A stretch of DNA of 64,000 nucleotides from Lepidodermella squamata (lineage: Eukaryota; Gastrotricha). The stretch spans positions 1,798,001 to 1,862,000 of the forward strand of contig JBLDXI010000017.1 in the NCBI GenBank assembly GCA_047495785.1. Reading direction: 5' to 3'. A program made the position numbers and the translations under genes. The notes beneath the pieces were generated by a model. The model had not been told where the DNA came from, made no database searches, and saw nothing but the letters and a program-made list of their open reading frames with translations. Of the stretch, positions 1-10,592 are shown in pieces. The number at the start of each line of letters is the position of its first letter. Position 1 is the stretch's first letter.

Positions 1-619
1 GACATCAGCCTTTCGAAGCTGATAATGCAGTCTAGCCAAACTATTGAGGTCATAAGTGACGCCTGGCCACCGAATAAAACTTGACACCCGACATCGCCGA
101 ATAAAAAATCGTCATAAAGCCTGCAACAAATAATTGTGTTTTCGAAAAAAATCGATAAAATATCGCGAACCGGGTAACACCTTTCATCGCCCCAATAGTC
201 TGAAAAAAACAAGAAAAATTGAGGTGGAACGACGAGTTCTTAGCCTTACCGTAACTGCGATATTACAGATTGTGTGAGTGATGATTAGGAGCAGAAATTC
301 AGGGTTGACCCGCCGCCTGTAAATCGTTGAACTGAAAAAATTTCCCGGTTTTTTTTATTACAACTGACCTTCGAAAGTTAACAACAGCGAAGACATTCGA
401 CGGAATGCTGACCATCCATAAAATGAAAGCAATAATGAATTCGACATGGGGTTCCGGGGCCGCGTCGCCCCTATTCAACTGTTGCTGGAATAGGAATAGG
501 CAAGCAAAGGAATCGATCGAGTTTGCAGTCTCATTGTTTGTCCCGACTTGAATTGGCCAGGTATCAATATCACGGTTGTCATAGGGACAAATCCAAGACT
601 GGTTGATTGAGGATGACAT
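1..619 (-). CDS. Rhodopsin-like 7TM receptor, 5' exons (runs off window)
   Basis: Partial G-protein-coupled receptor. The model uses exons 369..619, 250..316, 171..199 and 1..120, joined with compatible phases across introns of 51, 50 and 50 nt, the usual intron size here. The ATG is at 619. The N-terminus carries an NET glycosylation sequon. TM1 is the stretch around EFIIAFILWMVSIPSNVFAVV. A basic loop (RRRRVNPE) leads into TM2 (FLLLIITHTICNIAVT), and TM3 begins with GDVGCQ, which holds the conserved disulfide cysteine. TM3 ends in ISFERL, at the place of the DRY motif. TM4-TM7 lie beyond the left edge. The family (neuropeptide, amine or orphan receptor) cannot be told. The splice pattern is inferred; the TM1-TM3 character is visible directly. 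Confidence 0.65.
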
Positions 620-2584
620 CAATTAAAAATAAAAACAGCAAAACTGTTGCGAAAAAAATCTTGGATAATAAAATATCAGCGCAATTCAAAAATTAATAAA
701 AGAAGCCAGCTAAAAGTATCGAATAGAGTTTAATATAAATATTCGTCGTCTCAAGTTCGAAAATTTGACCTCCGTCAAAATACGCAATCACATGAGTCAG
801 TACTGGCAACACGCTAGGGATTATCATCGTTTTCCGCTTAGCAGTTGCGGAAATAAATGTCTCTGAAAACGAGTCGTAACGATTTAGGATTAGCCTAATA
901 TCAATAACACGAATTGTATTGCTAATTTCACGGCGAAACTGGCTTCACGTTTTCAACTTTGGTGGCGATAGAAAACGGGCTTCATAACTAATTCAGATTT
1001 TGTGTTATATTACGTCTCAGTTTACAGCGTCATTATATTCGATCGCACACGTAAAATAAATGTGATTGATTTTCAGCGTGCAAGGTGTGCTGCGCTGAAA
1101 ATTTCGCAGTCTACGCCGGAATTGATTGCCTCCAGCCAGAGTGATTAAAACTAAACCGATCAACTGATTGTTTTTTTCGTACAAATATCCGGAAAATGAA
1201 CGTCCCTTGAACTAATGCGCACTACAACCGCCGCCTATCGAACACATTCTAGTTATGTATAATAATAAAGTATAACTTACAATTCAGGGCTTATGAGTTA
1301 ATTCTTAATTCCAAGTATAGACAAACTTGAAACTTCTATTATGAGAACTTTCAGCAAGCTTTCATGACCTCTTTTTTTGAGAAACCCTCGACCTTCACGA
1401 GAGAAGCCATGGAAGTTTGAGTCGATTTAATTGAATGAAGCTTTTCCAACAATAGAACTACAGGATTAATACGATTCAATTTTGAACAGGTTCATTAAAA
1501 AAAATATGTACAGCCTTGATTTAAAGGTTCTAAGGCCAAGGGTTCTATGACTTCTAGGAGCAAAAGATTGAAGATTTAACAATTCTCCAAATCAATAAAA
1601 TTAGAAAAGATTTAAGAGCAAAGATAAAATGGAAACGCAGTAAGAACAATTAATTAAATAGCAATAAATTCACGGTTAATATTTATGACCAAAGGACAGG
1701 AAGTTTAGAGCTAACAGATAAAGGCAATCGATAAAATAGCGTGCATTTTTTCGTTGAAAATGGTGCTGTAGACACTTTTGGTAAACCAGTCCAGCAGTCG
1801 ATCTTGATGCTCAACTGGCGTTATAGATTAAATCTCGAACGGATACGTATACGAAGTTGGTATTTATGGCGTTACTACTTTTCCAGGGTGGCGGCCTGTT
1901 TACTTCAAATCGAGACCCGACTTGATCGCTTCCTCTTATTGCGCCCACAATTTTGTAAAAATAGGTCATCACCGGCGATGTTTGGGAACGTAAATTTCTC
2001 AATTTCCTGGAGATGAATGCTAAATTTCAACTAAAAAAATAGTATTCAGGTGGCTCTTTTGTCAAGGCTTTTGTCCTCCTCTTGTTCAATACGGGCGTCA
2101 CTATATGCTTGCGAAATGCCGGAAACTGCTTCATTTTTTAAATGCGGACAGGTGAAAATCCGTGATTAATTATGGTGATCAAAAAATGCACGTCACACTA
2201 TGAAATCGAGGCCTTTCTGAGCGAATTAAATTTATATTTATACCCAATTTCGCCATGAAAGGCTCTCTATAGGTAACACGTGCTCGGCAGGTGACTGACC
2301 CACAGACTTAATCATCTTAAAAATAAAACACGAAAAAACCAGGTCAACTTTTTTTATTCGATTCCAGCCGTCAAAGGCAGTAGGCAATAATTGCAATGAA
2401 ATGTTATATAATGAGTAACAATATCAACTCAAGCCGTTTGATAAACTGCTGTGGCGTATTTTCTGTACAATGTCGTCATATGAGTTTTGCCTATATTTAC
2501 ACATATCAACAGGGTATAATATCATATCTCAGATTTTTCCTCAAACAAAAGTCCAGTTTCAGTTCAGTAGTCAAAATTTCGATT
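620..2584. other. Intergenic, no gene recognised
   Basis: About 2 kb between the receptor start and the 3' end of the first TRIM-like gene. It is AT-rich with only short open frames, the longest 91 codons at 1741..2016. None resembles a known protein or continues through plausible splice sites. I see no repeat structure or RNA gene here. The receptor promoter presumably lies just above 620. Confidence 0.5.
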
Positions 2585-5500
2585 TCAATGTCCGTTCGGG
2601 GCTTCGAAAAATAAAACACGGTGACGCTCGAAGTCGGTGACTACAACGACCGGGCCCTGGTGAGTCTTGCCATTTGCGCACTTCTCTGCCGCGTCATTAT
2701 TAGCAGTCGAGGCGGGAATTACGGCAACTCCCGACGCTGAGAAGGCCGGGCCGTACGAGGCAGGCGGTGCGAATCGAGCAATCGGCTCACCTGTCGGTGC
2801 GAAAACCTAAAAAATAGCAATGCAATATAAGCTCAAAGATAAAAGGATAATCTTATTAGGCTATTTTTAGAGAATATTTCTAGGGATTAAACAAGGAAAC
2901 GAGTGGTTAACCTGGACCAAATTTAAATGAACTTTTCAATTGGACAAAAAAATATAACAAAGAAATTTAAAAAATCATTTAATGTGAAGAAAATATTCTA
3001 AAAATTCAAAATAATTCACTAATTCTTCACGTGTCTGAAGTTGACGATCCAATATTTTTAAACATTATCGAAAATATTCAATTATAATTATTCCACCATG
3101 CCAACCACGCTCGATTTCTGTCATCCTAGCTGCGATCTCGGCTTTATTTCCAGCTGGCCATCCGCAGCAGATCGCGATCTACAACAAGGTCGTGCTGTGG
3201 ATTATCGACCGAGGCCATGCATTCAACGAAATCAAGGCCGGCTCGTTCATCGAAATAATGGCCGAAGCTAACTCGCTCTGGGTGCCATTTTCGCGTTCGA
3301 CTTTGGTGGCCTGCCTCGATGGTTGCGCACCAAAGGTCCCACAGGGACGGAGTCCCCAATAAGCGATAGAGTACGGCGCATCAGCTACTGCTGATGCGGA
3401 AGGGGTTATAGGAAATTTTGGGGAAACTCCTAGGGAAACTCCTGTGATAGCTGTAAAATTCCAAAAAATACAAAAAAATCGGCCATGTTTCAAAACCTCC
3501 AATAACTTTTCTTCAAGCATAGCGAACAAACTACTGATTTTTAAACAATTAAAAACGAAAAAATCGCTCTTCCGGTTACGCAATTGCGCAACTACCTTGA
3601 CCTAACGGCGTAAGGTCACCGTAGCCGGTCGACACCACCGCGCGCTGTCGCGCGCGCACACGACCACACACGCGTAATCACCGGCGCTCATTATAACCGC
3701 GCGCACCTGTGGCTGCGCAACTGCGCCATTCTTTTTATTGTATCGCCGTTAAAAACTTTTTATGAATTACCGGCTGCCTCCCTCCCCCGGGGGAGGGAGG
3801 CATCAGTTATCTTTTTTAAAAAACGTGATATTTTACTCCGGTTTGGAGGGTGGGGGAAATAAACACCGGCCGATCTTATTTCATCAATAACTTCACCAAA
3901 AATAGTCCGATTTTGAAAATTTTTGCGGCAACCGGCAGCTGGTGCCCCGTTTTTCTAGATGGAGGCGCGAAAAAAACGAAGTTTTCCGGGGCCGGCTAGG
4001 CCCCTCCAAAATCTCACTCTGTGCGCCCCGTTAAACGCGACGCCGAGTTAAGCGGTTAGGCACTTCCCCCATAATTGGGCTACGGAAAAAACTATGATAC
4101 ATACGAACAAGCGGAAAAAACCAAAAAATTCGCCTTTTCGCTAAGTATTACTAAAAGATTGTTGAGACCTATCGACCATACGGCTGATTTTTTATGAATT
4201 TAAATTACTTTTTTGATTTTTTATGCAAATTAAATATTCATGAGCTCGTGAGGTCATGACCCGGTTAGCGGCAACGGCGTTCGCGCGCCTTAATTACCAT
4301 CAATAAAATTTTATTACGCGCAAACAACAATTTGTGTCTTCCACCTTAAAACCAGGCTGCCTCCCTTCCCCAGAGGGGGAGGGAGGCATCAAAAATCAGA
4401 TAAAAAGTGTGAAGAATGCTGCATCGAATGGTGCAAATTTTACGATTTTATCACCAACGGTTGATTTTTTACAAATTCCCAAAGGTGCGCGCACTCTAAA
4501 AATTGAACTTGAAAGAGCAGTGTGCGAAATTTTCAAGACACGAGTGACACCCTTTAAACTGCGGAATTTGTCGTGACAAACTAAGATTTTCAGATTCTAG
4601 AAGGGACAGCCAATTTTTTAATACCAAAATCGTCTCGAAATTCACCAGAATAATGGAGATGAAGCGTTCGGAGCACAACTAATTTTTTTATTTTTTTGAG
4701 GAGGTTATTTTCGACGCACTATGCGCCTCAATATCGTCCTTTCAGAAATTTTGTGTGCATATTCTCTTTGCATTAGCTTGTAGGCCAGCATTTGCTGATT
4801 CGTTCAAGACCAAATTTGACCATGTGGTCCTCATCCTGAGCGCGGTATTAATTGCGCGGGAAAGCTTGTCCTTTCTTTGAATTTTTCAGTGTCCATTCTC
4901 GCCCATTTTTGGGATTTAGACTAAAGTTTAGATATCCAGGTCATACAGTTCAATCTTAGTAACAACTGGCTTAGGTAGCGAAGCAACGCTGAAGGCTGGT
5001 ATGGCATGTATTAATGGTTCCCTATACCTGTTCGCCGAGAAGGTTTGGCGAATTGACATGAGCAATGGTGTCAGCTAGTTGCTAGCTGGGCCTATTCCGT
5101 TCTCTGAGCTGGCGATTTAACGAGGGAGGGGGTTGATTCTCCCCTACTTTTAGGAGGGGAGATAAGAGGGGTGGTAGTTCACGAGCATTATTCAGACTTT
5201 CGCCACCCCATTTTAGTTATGATACGAAACACAACGCAACTGGTATTTTCTATATCTGGATGTTCTTGGCGACAACCTGCGTATGCTGATCGGCAAGCTT
5301 CTTCGTCAAGCTGAATGTTTCTCGACCTCGTTCTATCCCAGAGGTCCCGGGTTCTAGTCCTCCTTTTACCCCATTTTTCCTAGTCCTTCCTCTTGTTCAC
5401 GGCTCAAAGACTTGTCTCGGCTCCTGAACTCAAAAGGCGTTGCTGTAGATCGTTTTGTTTTGAAGTGTTTCGGCTCTCTCCAGTTCTCGGCCTGAAATTT

Positions 5501-8500
5501 TCACCATTTGGAAAAATGGTCATTGTGTTAACTTCCCCGTATAAAAGTCAAGCTGAGAATGACGCGAAGTCGTTCTTGTTCGAATCTTGGGTCAAACAGA
5601 GACTGCTGATATCTCAGACTTCCGAGCAGATAGTTTGAAGTAGATTACGATATATTGAAGTTGATGAACTCGCCGAGTTTGAAGGGTTTGTTGAAACTTA
5701 AGCGAAGAAATTCCCGTTTTCGCGTCAATATTCACCTTAATGCAAAGGCTTACTAGCATTCTAGCAGAAATCAACATGGTTTAAGAAGATTGTTTGCCCT
5801 TTGGCTTTTCATATTTTACTGAAAAGGCCACAGTTCCTCCTTTTGCTTCCTTTTGGTTTCGCGAAATCTTTTAGCGGTTCGGCCCAATTTTTACCACATA
5901 TACACCGACAATTATTTCACTCGCCTCAAGAGCTTCACGCTCGGGATTGCTACCACACGGGAGCTATTCGTGATAATATGCTATCGGGTTGCCCTCAAAC
6001 TCAAAAAGGAGGTGAAACGGACACCACGGGGTACTATTGACACCAGGGTCCACTCTCAGTCAGGCATCGTGTTTATCCGCTGGATGAACAATTCAATTTT
6101 AAATTATTGAATTCTTATTATTTATCATTTAAGCGGGTATCTTATAGATAAGCGCTCAATCCGTAATTTCTGCTTCAATCGTGTATCAATCGTGTCTGTC
6201 TTCGATCTCGTTTTCTGTAATCATGGATCGTGTATGTTTTTTAAACAAAGAATGATAAGGAAAATAATAATTTTCTGTTATAACCATACAGAGAACAAAG
6301 GCTGCAAGAAATCTGGCGCTTAGCCGATTACTGTACGAGATCCGCCGTTGCAGCGATCCAAATTGCAGAAGGCATCAAAGACTTGGCAGACGAATTGATT
6401 TCGATAATTCGTCTTCCTGCGAATCCGGCAGCTCCGTAACTGTTACCAGCAGCAAGTATGGTATAAAACTCCTGGCCAAGGTGGATAGGTGGAGTCGTGA
6501 GCCTTGCAATCCGGTAAAAATCTTACAGCCCTACGCGATCAGCCGTTACAACGAAGCTATGGGTGGCACCGATCGTATGGACCAAAATCGTTCGTATTAT
6601 CGGTAATTTTGTAATGTTGAGCTTTAAATTGGTCTCAAAGCTACATATATAGCGATAGTATCGATTCGAAGTTGAGTGATTGATTGATTGATTGATTGAT
6701 TTTGAAGAAAATTGTGATGAGTAGATGACACATCAGCTGTTTTTCAATTTAATTCAATTTCTTAGAGTGGCTTATTTATACAGCTCAAAATCACCCAATT
6801 TTTCAATTATATTAAGGTGGATGAATCATAGGATTTTTTAGTTTTTCTTCGTTTTCACTAGGAATAAAGAGGATACCCATGTTATTTTTCATGAGTAGAT
6901 TTCTGCTCCAATCAAATTTTCAATTAAAAGCCGATGAGGCGGAGAATTTCACGTCAGAAACGCAAAAAAACCTAGTAAATTTTGCAAAAAAACATACCCG
7001 AATTTCCTTATTGCCGGAGTCAGCGCCGAGAATGTTACCAACCGGGTCGCAACCGGTACGGCGGACCAGTGAAATCGGTTCCTTCGGCTGGATATGAGCA
7101 GCCACCAAATGACTAGCCGATTCAAGATCGCCCTGGCCGACAATCGCCTTCTTGAAAACCGACCGGCCTTCATTGGCCGTGAAAACGACGAAAGGAACGC
7201 GGGAAACGCGGGGTTCAGCCGCCGTTGCCGGGTCTTCAAACATCGAGTGAACATAGGCCGAGTTGGGGTTCCGATCCAATTTACATTCAAACGTCACCTC
7301 GCCAGTTTTAATCGAAAACGCGACAATTTTATCCCGGGTCGAAGTGTACAGCGTTTGTTTAGTCGACGAAACCGCCAGGCCGTAGATGCGAATTTTCCCG
7401 GTAAAACGGGCGAAAACGTCCGGGACAACTTTTAGCCTCGATTCCGGTGCGACCTTGTCGGGGTTGAAGGCGAAAATTCGACTAGGCAAATTATCGCGGT
7501 CAATCACGTAGATCCAGCCGTCCTTATCGGCCCCAATATCCCCGACCAGCTGGATGCGGCCGCGGTGGTCCGGGTCGATTAGCACATACGTCGCCACCTC
7601 ATTGGCTGCTGGTGAGAAAATTGTGATTTTATGCCCGGTGTGGACAACAGCGACCTGCCGGCGGGATGGCAACGAGCAAATACCGACCGGTCGGCTGAAA
7701 TTCCGCCGGTCTTCACTGCCCAGGCTTGAAACCATCGAGAACATGGCCATGCGCGAGTATAATGCGGCGTTATATTCGGCGCTTTTCGCAGCCACCTTAA
7801 CAACATCTGCCATTTCAACTTTTTTAACCTCGGGTTTAACGATGATTGACTCGATTTTAGGCGGGGCGGTTTTTTTCGGGGGTGCCTGCAGCTCGAAAGG
7901 CTGCTTATTTTCGTAATTATTATCAGGTTTAACGATGACGGACTGAATTTTCGGGGCAGGTGCGGATTCTTTTTGAGCAGGTTTCGGTGGGGGTTTGAGT
8001 TCAAATTGCGGCTTAGCTTCCAGCGGCTTCACGAACACCGGTAATTCGTTGGAGGGCGATGGGGTCGGCTTGGGCGGAGGAGCCTGGCTTTGCAGCTGGT
8101 TCATCGTCAGCAGCAGGGGTGATGGGGTAGCATGAGGCTGCTTGGCCGAAAACGAGCCGAGGCTGAGTTTCGAGTAATTCTCGAAAAATGCTGCGGCCTC
8201 GGGAGATTCTTTGAAGCCTTTGAAAGGTGCTGAAGTATCGGTCAACGCAGAAATCTGAAATTTCGGGGAAAAAAATAAAAATTTCGTTCGACTGTTAACA
8301 AGTGGGAAATGGAGTTCGGCGAAATTTTCGTGAGATATTGATGTAACTTCCGGATCAATGAAATATGGGTTGAATGATGTTAAAATGAAGCTAATAGCCA
8401 TCAAAGTTGCAGAAAGATAGGTGAAAAATCAATCGGAAAATGATAATAGAAATTACTTGCACCACTAAAAACCACTACGTAGAAAAATTATGGATGTTGG

Positions 8501-10437
8501 GTTCCACGACGGCTGATATCGGAATAATCCCTGATTTGTAAAATCGATACTTTGAATCGATATCGGCTGTGCAGGCTGAAATATAACTCAATATCGCTTC
8601 GATATCTGTTGACGAAACTGTCAGTAGCCGAGGTCGAGGTCGTGGCATATTCCCCAGCTCTGTTTCTGTCGACGAAGGAAACAACGGAGGACTGACAACT
8701 CGAATGACTCGCCGGGATTGAAATGTGGAAACAGCTGTCTAATTATTCATCAGAAATCTTCATCTTAAAGTGTCGGAATATACGTTAATAAAGTCTTTCC
8801 GATAAAATAATGCAAACCGCTGCCATGGTTGAAGAAAAACGTGTTGCTGTATGCCGTACACGAGAACCCAAAAATACATGTTTGTTCTCATGTCGACCTT
8901 TCATGGGCTGAAGAAAAAACTAGATCGTTCTTCGAGGCATGGAATCCCCGAGTTCCTCCTGAGCGCAGTTATTGACTACAATATCTGCAAGTGTATCAAG
9001 ACCATGCTGATCAGGCCTACTACCAGCCGACGCGTAAATCACACCGCTGGGTTTGCAAACTGGCTATTCACTTCCTTATCAGTCGAGCGGTGGTGAATGT
9101 GTAGTCGAAAGTGAGGAGAAATCAGAATAATAGTGATTTATTCTTTCTAATAACGAATAACGACGATTCCGAATAAGGGAGTAATTTTCTTCCCTTCCCA
9201 ATCCTACAGTCTTCAATCAATAATTGATTCGATATACGAATGGTGTAATACTGGCAACTTGGAATTGTGTTCTCTACTACGGTTATCATATTCACAAAAA
9301 TGTCATTCATCTCAACCATATAACCTCAGCTAATTGTGACAGATCTAGGAATTACCGTAGAAACTAATCTGACGTTCTCGCAACAGTGCTCAATTATATC
9401 CAAAAAAGCCTACCAAAAAGCCTTCTTTTCTCAAGTTCAACCTGAAAAGACGACTTTAAGACCATGGGTCCTTCAATCTTTTAACTTCTCAAACTCGATT
9501 TTCAAAGAAAAATTAGATGGAAATACTGAAATTACTGGAATAAGTTTTGAGATTAGTCAGGAAACTAGGAAAATTCGCCGAACTCGATTTTTCACTTGTT
9601 AACATAACCATTAATGAAAATTACCTCTTCACTTAGTTTCGAAACTTTTTTGAATAAATTGACAGCTTCAGTGTTGCTAACGCTGAAAAACGACGTGGCA
9701 TTGACCGTCGAGCGCAAAGCCGCGTGCTCCTGGGCCTTGGCGGCGCACTTGCTCTTGAAATCAGCCGACAAATTGCGCATGCCATCAATTTTCTTATCCA
9801 CCGCAAGTTGCGCTTCATCAACCACCTGGTTGGCAGCAATACGAAGTTTTTCGTTGATTTTGCTAAATTCTTCAATAGAATTTCGCTCAATCGCGAGGCA
9901 AGTCGCAGCGATTTTATCGCTATCCGATTTCAACATGCGATCGGAAAATTTTCGTTCCGCCTTAAAAAATTGGAAAAATACATTTTAAGATGTCAATTGA
10001 TTTTTGCTAACCAATGTGATTAGTTCTCGAATTTTTTGTATTTCAGTTTCCGAAGCCGGCGCGGTTTTAGTCGAGTTTTGAGCTGGCTTGACCACTTCAG
10101 CCAAACTCGGCGATTTCTGCGGTTGATTATCGTCGTCCCAATCCAAATCGTCCATATCCGAGTCGTCGAGACTGAGATCACCGAAATTGCTCAGGGCATG
10201 CACAGGCGGCTCGGCGGGTAGGACCGACTGGTTGAAGGGCGTTTTTCGGCGGCAACTCGTACATTCGACCAGGATGAACGCGTTCTTCTTCGGCTGCTGT
10301 TCGGCTGATTTCGCCTGCGTCAGTTCCCACATGCAAACGCTGCAGAACGAGTGATTGCAATCCAGCTTAAAATGATTCGCCGAATTTTTCACGACTTCGG
10401 TCGAGCAAAGGGTGCACTTCTCCTTCATAGTGGCCAT
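2585..10437 (-). CDS. RING / coiled-coil / NHL-propeller protein (TRIM-NHL-like), gene 1 of cluster
   Basis: Predicted 746 aa. Exons in transcription order are 10012..10437, 9625..9960, 6998..8254 and 2585..2806, all phase 0. Residues 8-62 form a C3HC4 RING finger (C8/C11, C27-x-H29, C32/C35, C59/C62), so E3 ubiquitin ligase activity is likely from family knowledge. An acidic stretch follows (SLDDSDMDDLDWDDD). Exon 2 is a helical segment, and residues about 255-400 are a Pro/Lys-rich disordered linker. From about residue 430 to the end are NHL-type blades (e.g. RPVGICSL, DPVGNILGAD), and the last exon completes the final blade with VVVVTDFERHRVLFFEAP. No B-box is visible, unlike its neighbours. 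Introns of 1.4 kb and 4.2 kb hold transposon debris. The stop lies 1965 bp from the GPCR; the start is 155 bp from the stop of gene 2. Confidence 0.85.
3151..3361 (+). mobile_element. hAT/ZBED-like transposase fragment
   Basis: The plus-strand frame ending at the TAA at 3359..3361 reads QQIAIYNKVVLWIID, then RGHAFNEIKAGSFIEIM and later LWVPFSRSTL. This follows the pattern seen in hAT/ZBED transposases just before the catalytic core (a hydrophobic run, then F-N-x-[VI]-E/K..F..., then PSR-x-TL). Only about 70 codons remain and there is no complete transposase. It sits antisense inside the large intron of TRIM-like gene 1. The assignment rests on motif resemblance only. Confidence 0.45.
3775..3802. 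repeat. 28-bp perfect GC-rich palindrome, copy 1
   Basis: A perfect inverted repeat whose left half is TGCCTCCCTCCCCC, immediately followed by its reverse complement. It is flanked by GGC on the left and TCA on the right. A near copy lies at 4358..4388 in the same orientation with the same flanks. The hairpin lies in the TE-filled intron and may be the end or an internal unit of a non-autonomous DNA element. Confidence 0.8.
4358..4388. repeat. 31-bp GC-rich palindrome, copy 2
   Basis: Imperfect copy of the palindrome at 3775..3802: it starts TGCCTCCCTTCCCC, has a short AGA centre and returns to GGGAGGGAGGCA, with the same GGC and TCA flanks. The two copies are 583 bp apart start to start, which suggests a pair of related hairpin ends or a dispersed hairpin repeat. 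Confidence 0.7.
5853..6606 (+). mobile_element. piggyBac-like transposase remnant, frameshifted
   Basis: Several blocks of the piggyBac DDE domain appear in order but in shifting frames. First NFYHIYTDNYFTRLKS (the classical DNyFts block), then CYHTGAIRDNMLSGCP (the tGTvR.nR block), then SGIVFIRWMNN, then VTVTSSKYG and finally VKILQPYAISRYNEAM followed by GGTDRMDQ (the YN.xMGGvDxxDQ block). The stops and frameshifts between blocks show that it is dead. It lies antisense in the 4.2-kb intron of TRIM-like gene 1. Other piggyBac pieces lie at 8851 and 11025. Confidence 0.8.
6677..6700. repeat. (TGAT)6 microsatellite
   Basis: Six exact tandem TGAT units in the intron of TRIM-like gene 1, just downstream of the piggyBac remnant. 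Confidence 0.9.
8851..9096 (+). mobile_element. piggyBac-like C-terminal fragment
   Basis: An 81-codon open frame. KYMFVLMSTFHG resembles the LLSTmH block. IPEFLLSAVIDYN, the following KTMLIRPTTSRRVNH and GFANWLF resemble the Pe.i.dYN.xK..vD..D......R.t.RW...F.nlL series near the end of piggyBac-type transposases. Key residues of the MGGvD type are lost. It is a decayed piece, antisense inside an intron of TRIM-like gene 1. Confidence 0.5.
9336..9480 (+). mobile_element. LINE-type reverse transcriptase fragment
   Basis: The frame reads VTDLGITVETNLTFSQQC, then SIISKKAYQKAFF. This matches the block downstream of the catalytic motifs in non-LTR reverse transcriptases, of the form DLGV..d..L.Fs.H...i..KA. 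Only about 45 codons remain. It is intronic and antisense to TRIM-like gene 1. The clade (Jockey, CR1 or RTE) cannot be told. Confidence 0.5.
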
Positions 10438-10592
10438 GATATATCAAGTAAAAAACACTAGACGAAAAATTTGGAACGATTGCCAAATATATATTGAATT
10501 GTCAAATTATATCAGATTGATTATATGAAGATTCATCCCGCACAGAACAACTGAAAATGTTTTAAAAATGTTATTTTTGATTTCCAATCGTA

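Larger units (their letters stand above)
2807..6997 (-). other. Giant TE-filled intron of TRIM-like gene 1
   Basis: A 4.19 kb intron between the last two exons, whereas most introns in the window are near 50 nt. The donor is CGG|GTATG at 6997 and the acceptor is TTTTTTAG at 2807, both phase 0, and the protein continues as KEIR-VFAPTGEP across it. Inside are an hAT-like fragment, two copies of a GC-rich palindrome, a frameshifted piggyBac remnant and a (TGAT)6 microsatellite. The growth of the intron is plausibly due to these insertions. Confidence 0.75.
8255..9624 (-). other. Enlarged intron of TRIM-like gene 1 with TE debris
   Basis: A 1.37 kb intron, phase 0 on both sides (donor GAG|GTAATT, acceptor TTTCAG|ATTTCT). 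It contains a piggyBac C-terminal-type fragment and a LINE-like reverse transcriptase fragment. A 69-codon minus-strand frame at 8475..8684 has no recognisable similarity and is not treated as a gene. Confidence 0.7.

Noticed and set aside
299-622. 107-codon frame reading past the first receptor exon
   Set aside because: The end of this frame is intron sequence; splicing at 369 to 316 continues the receptor into TM2.
3179-3583. 134-codon minus-strand open frame
   Set aside because: It overlaps the hAT-like fragment on the opposite strand, which explains the openness; its own sequence has no recognisable pattern and it is inside an intron of gene 1.
5336-5380. tRNA-like box (GGTTCTAGTCC) near 5350
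   Set aside because: The B-box does not match the GGTTCRA consensus and no A-box or cloverleaf can be drawn upstream.
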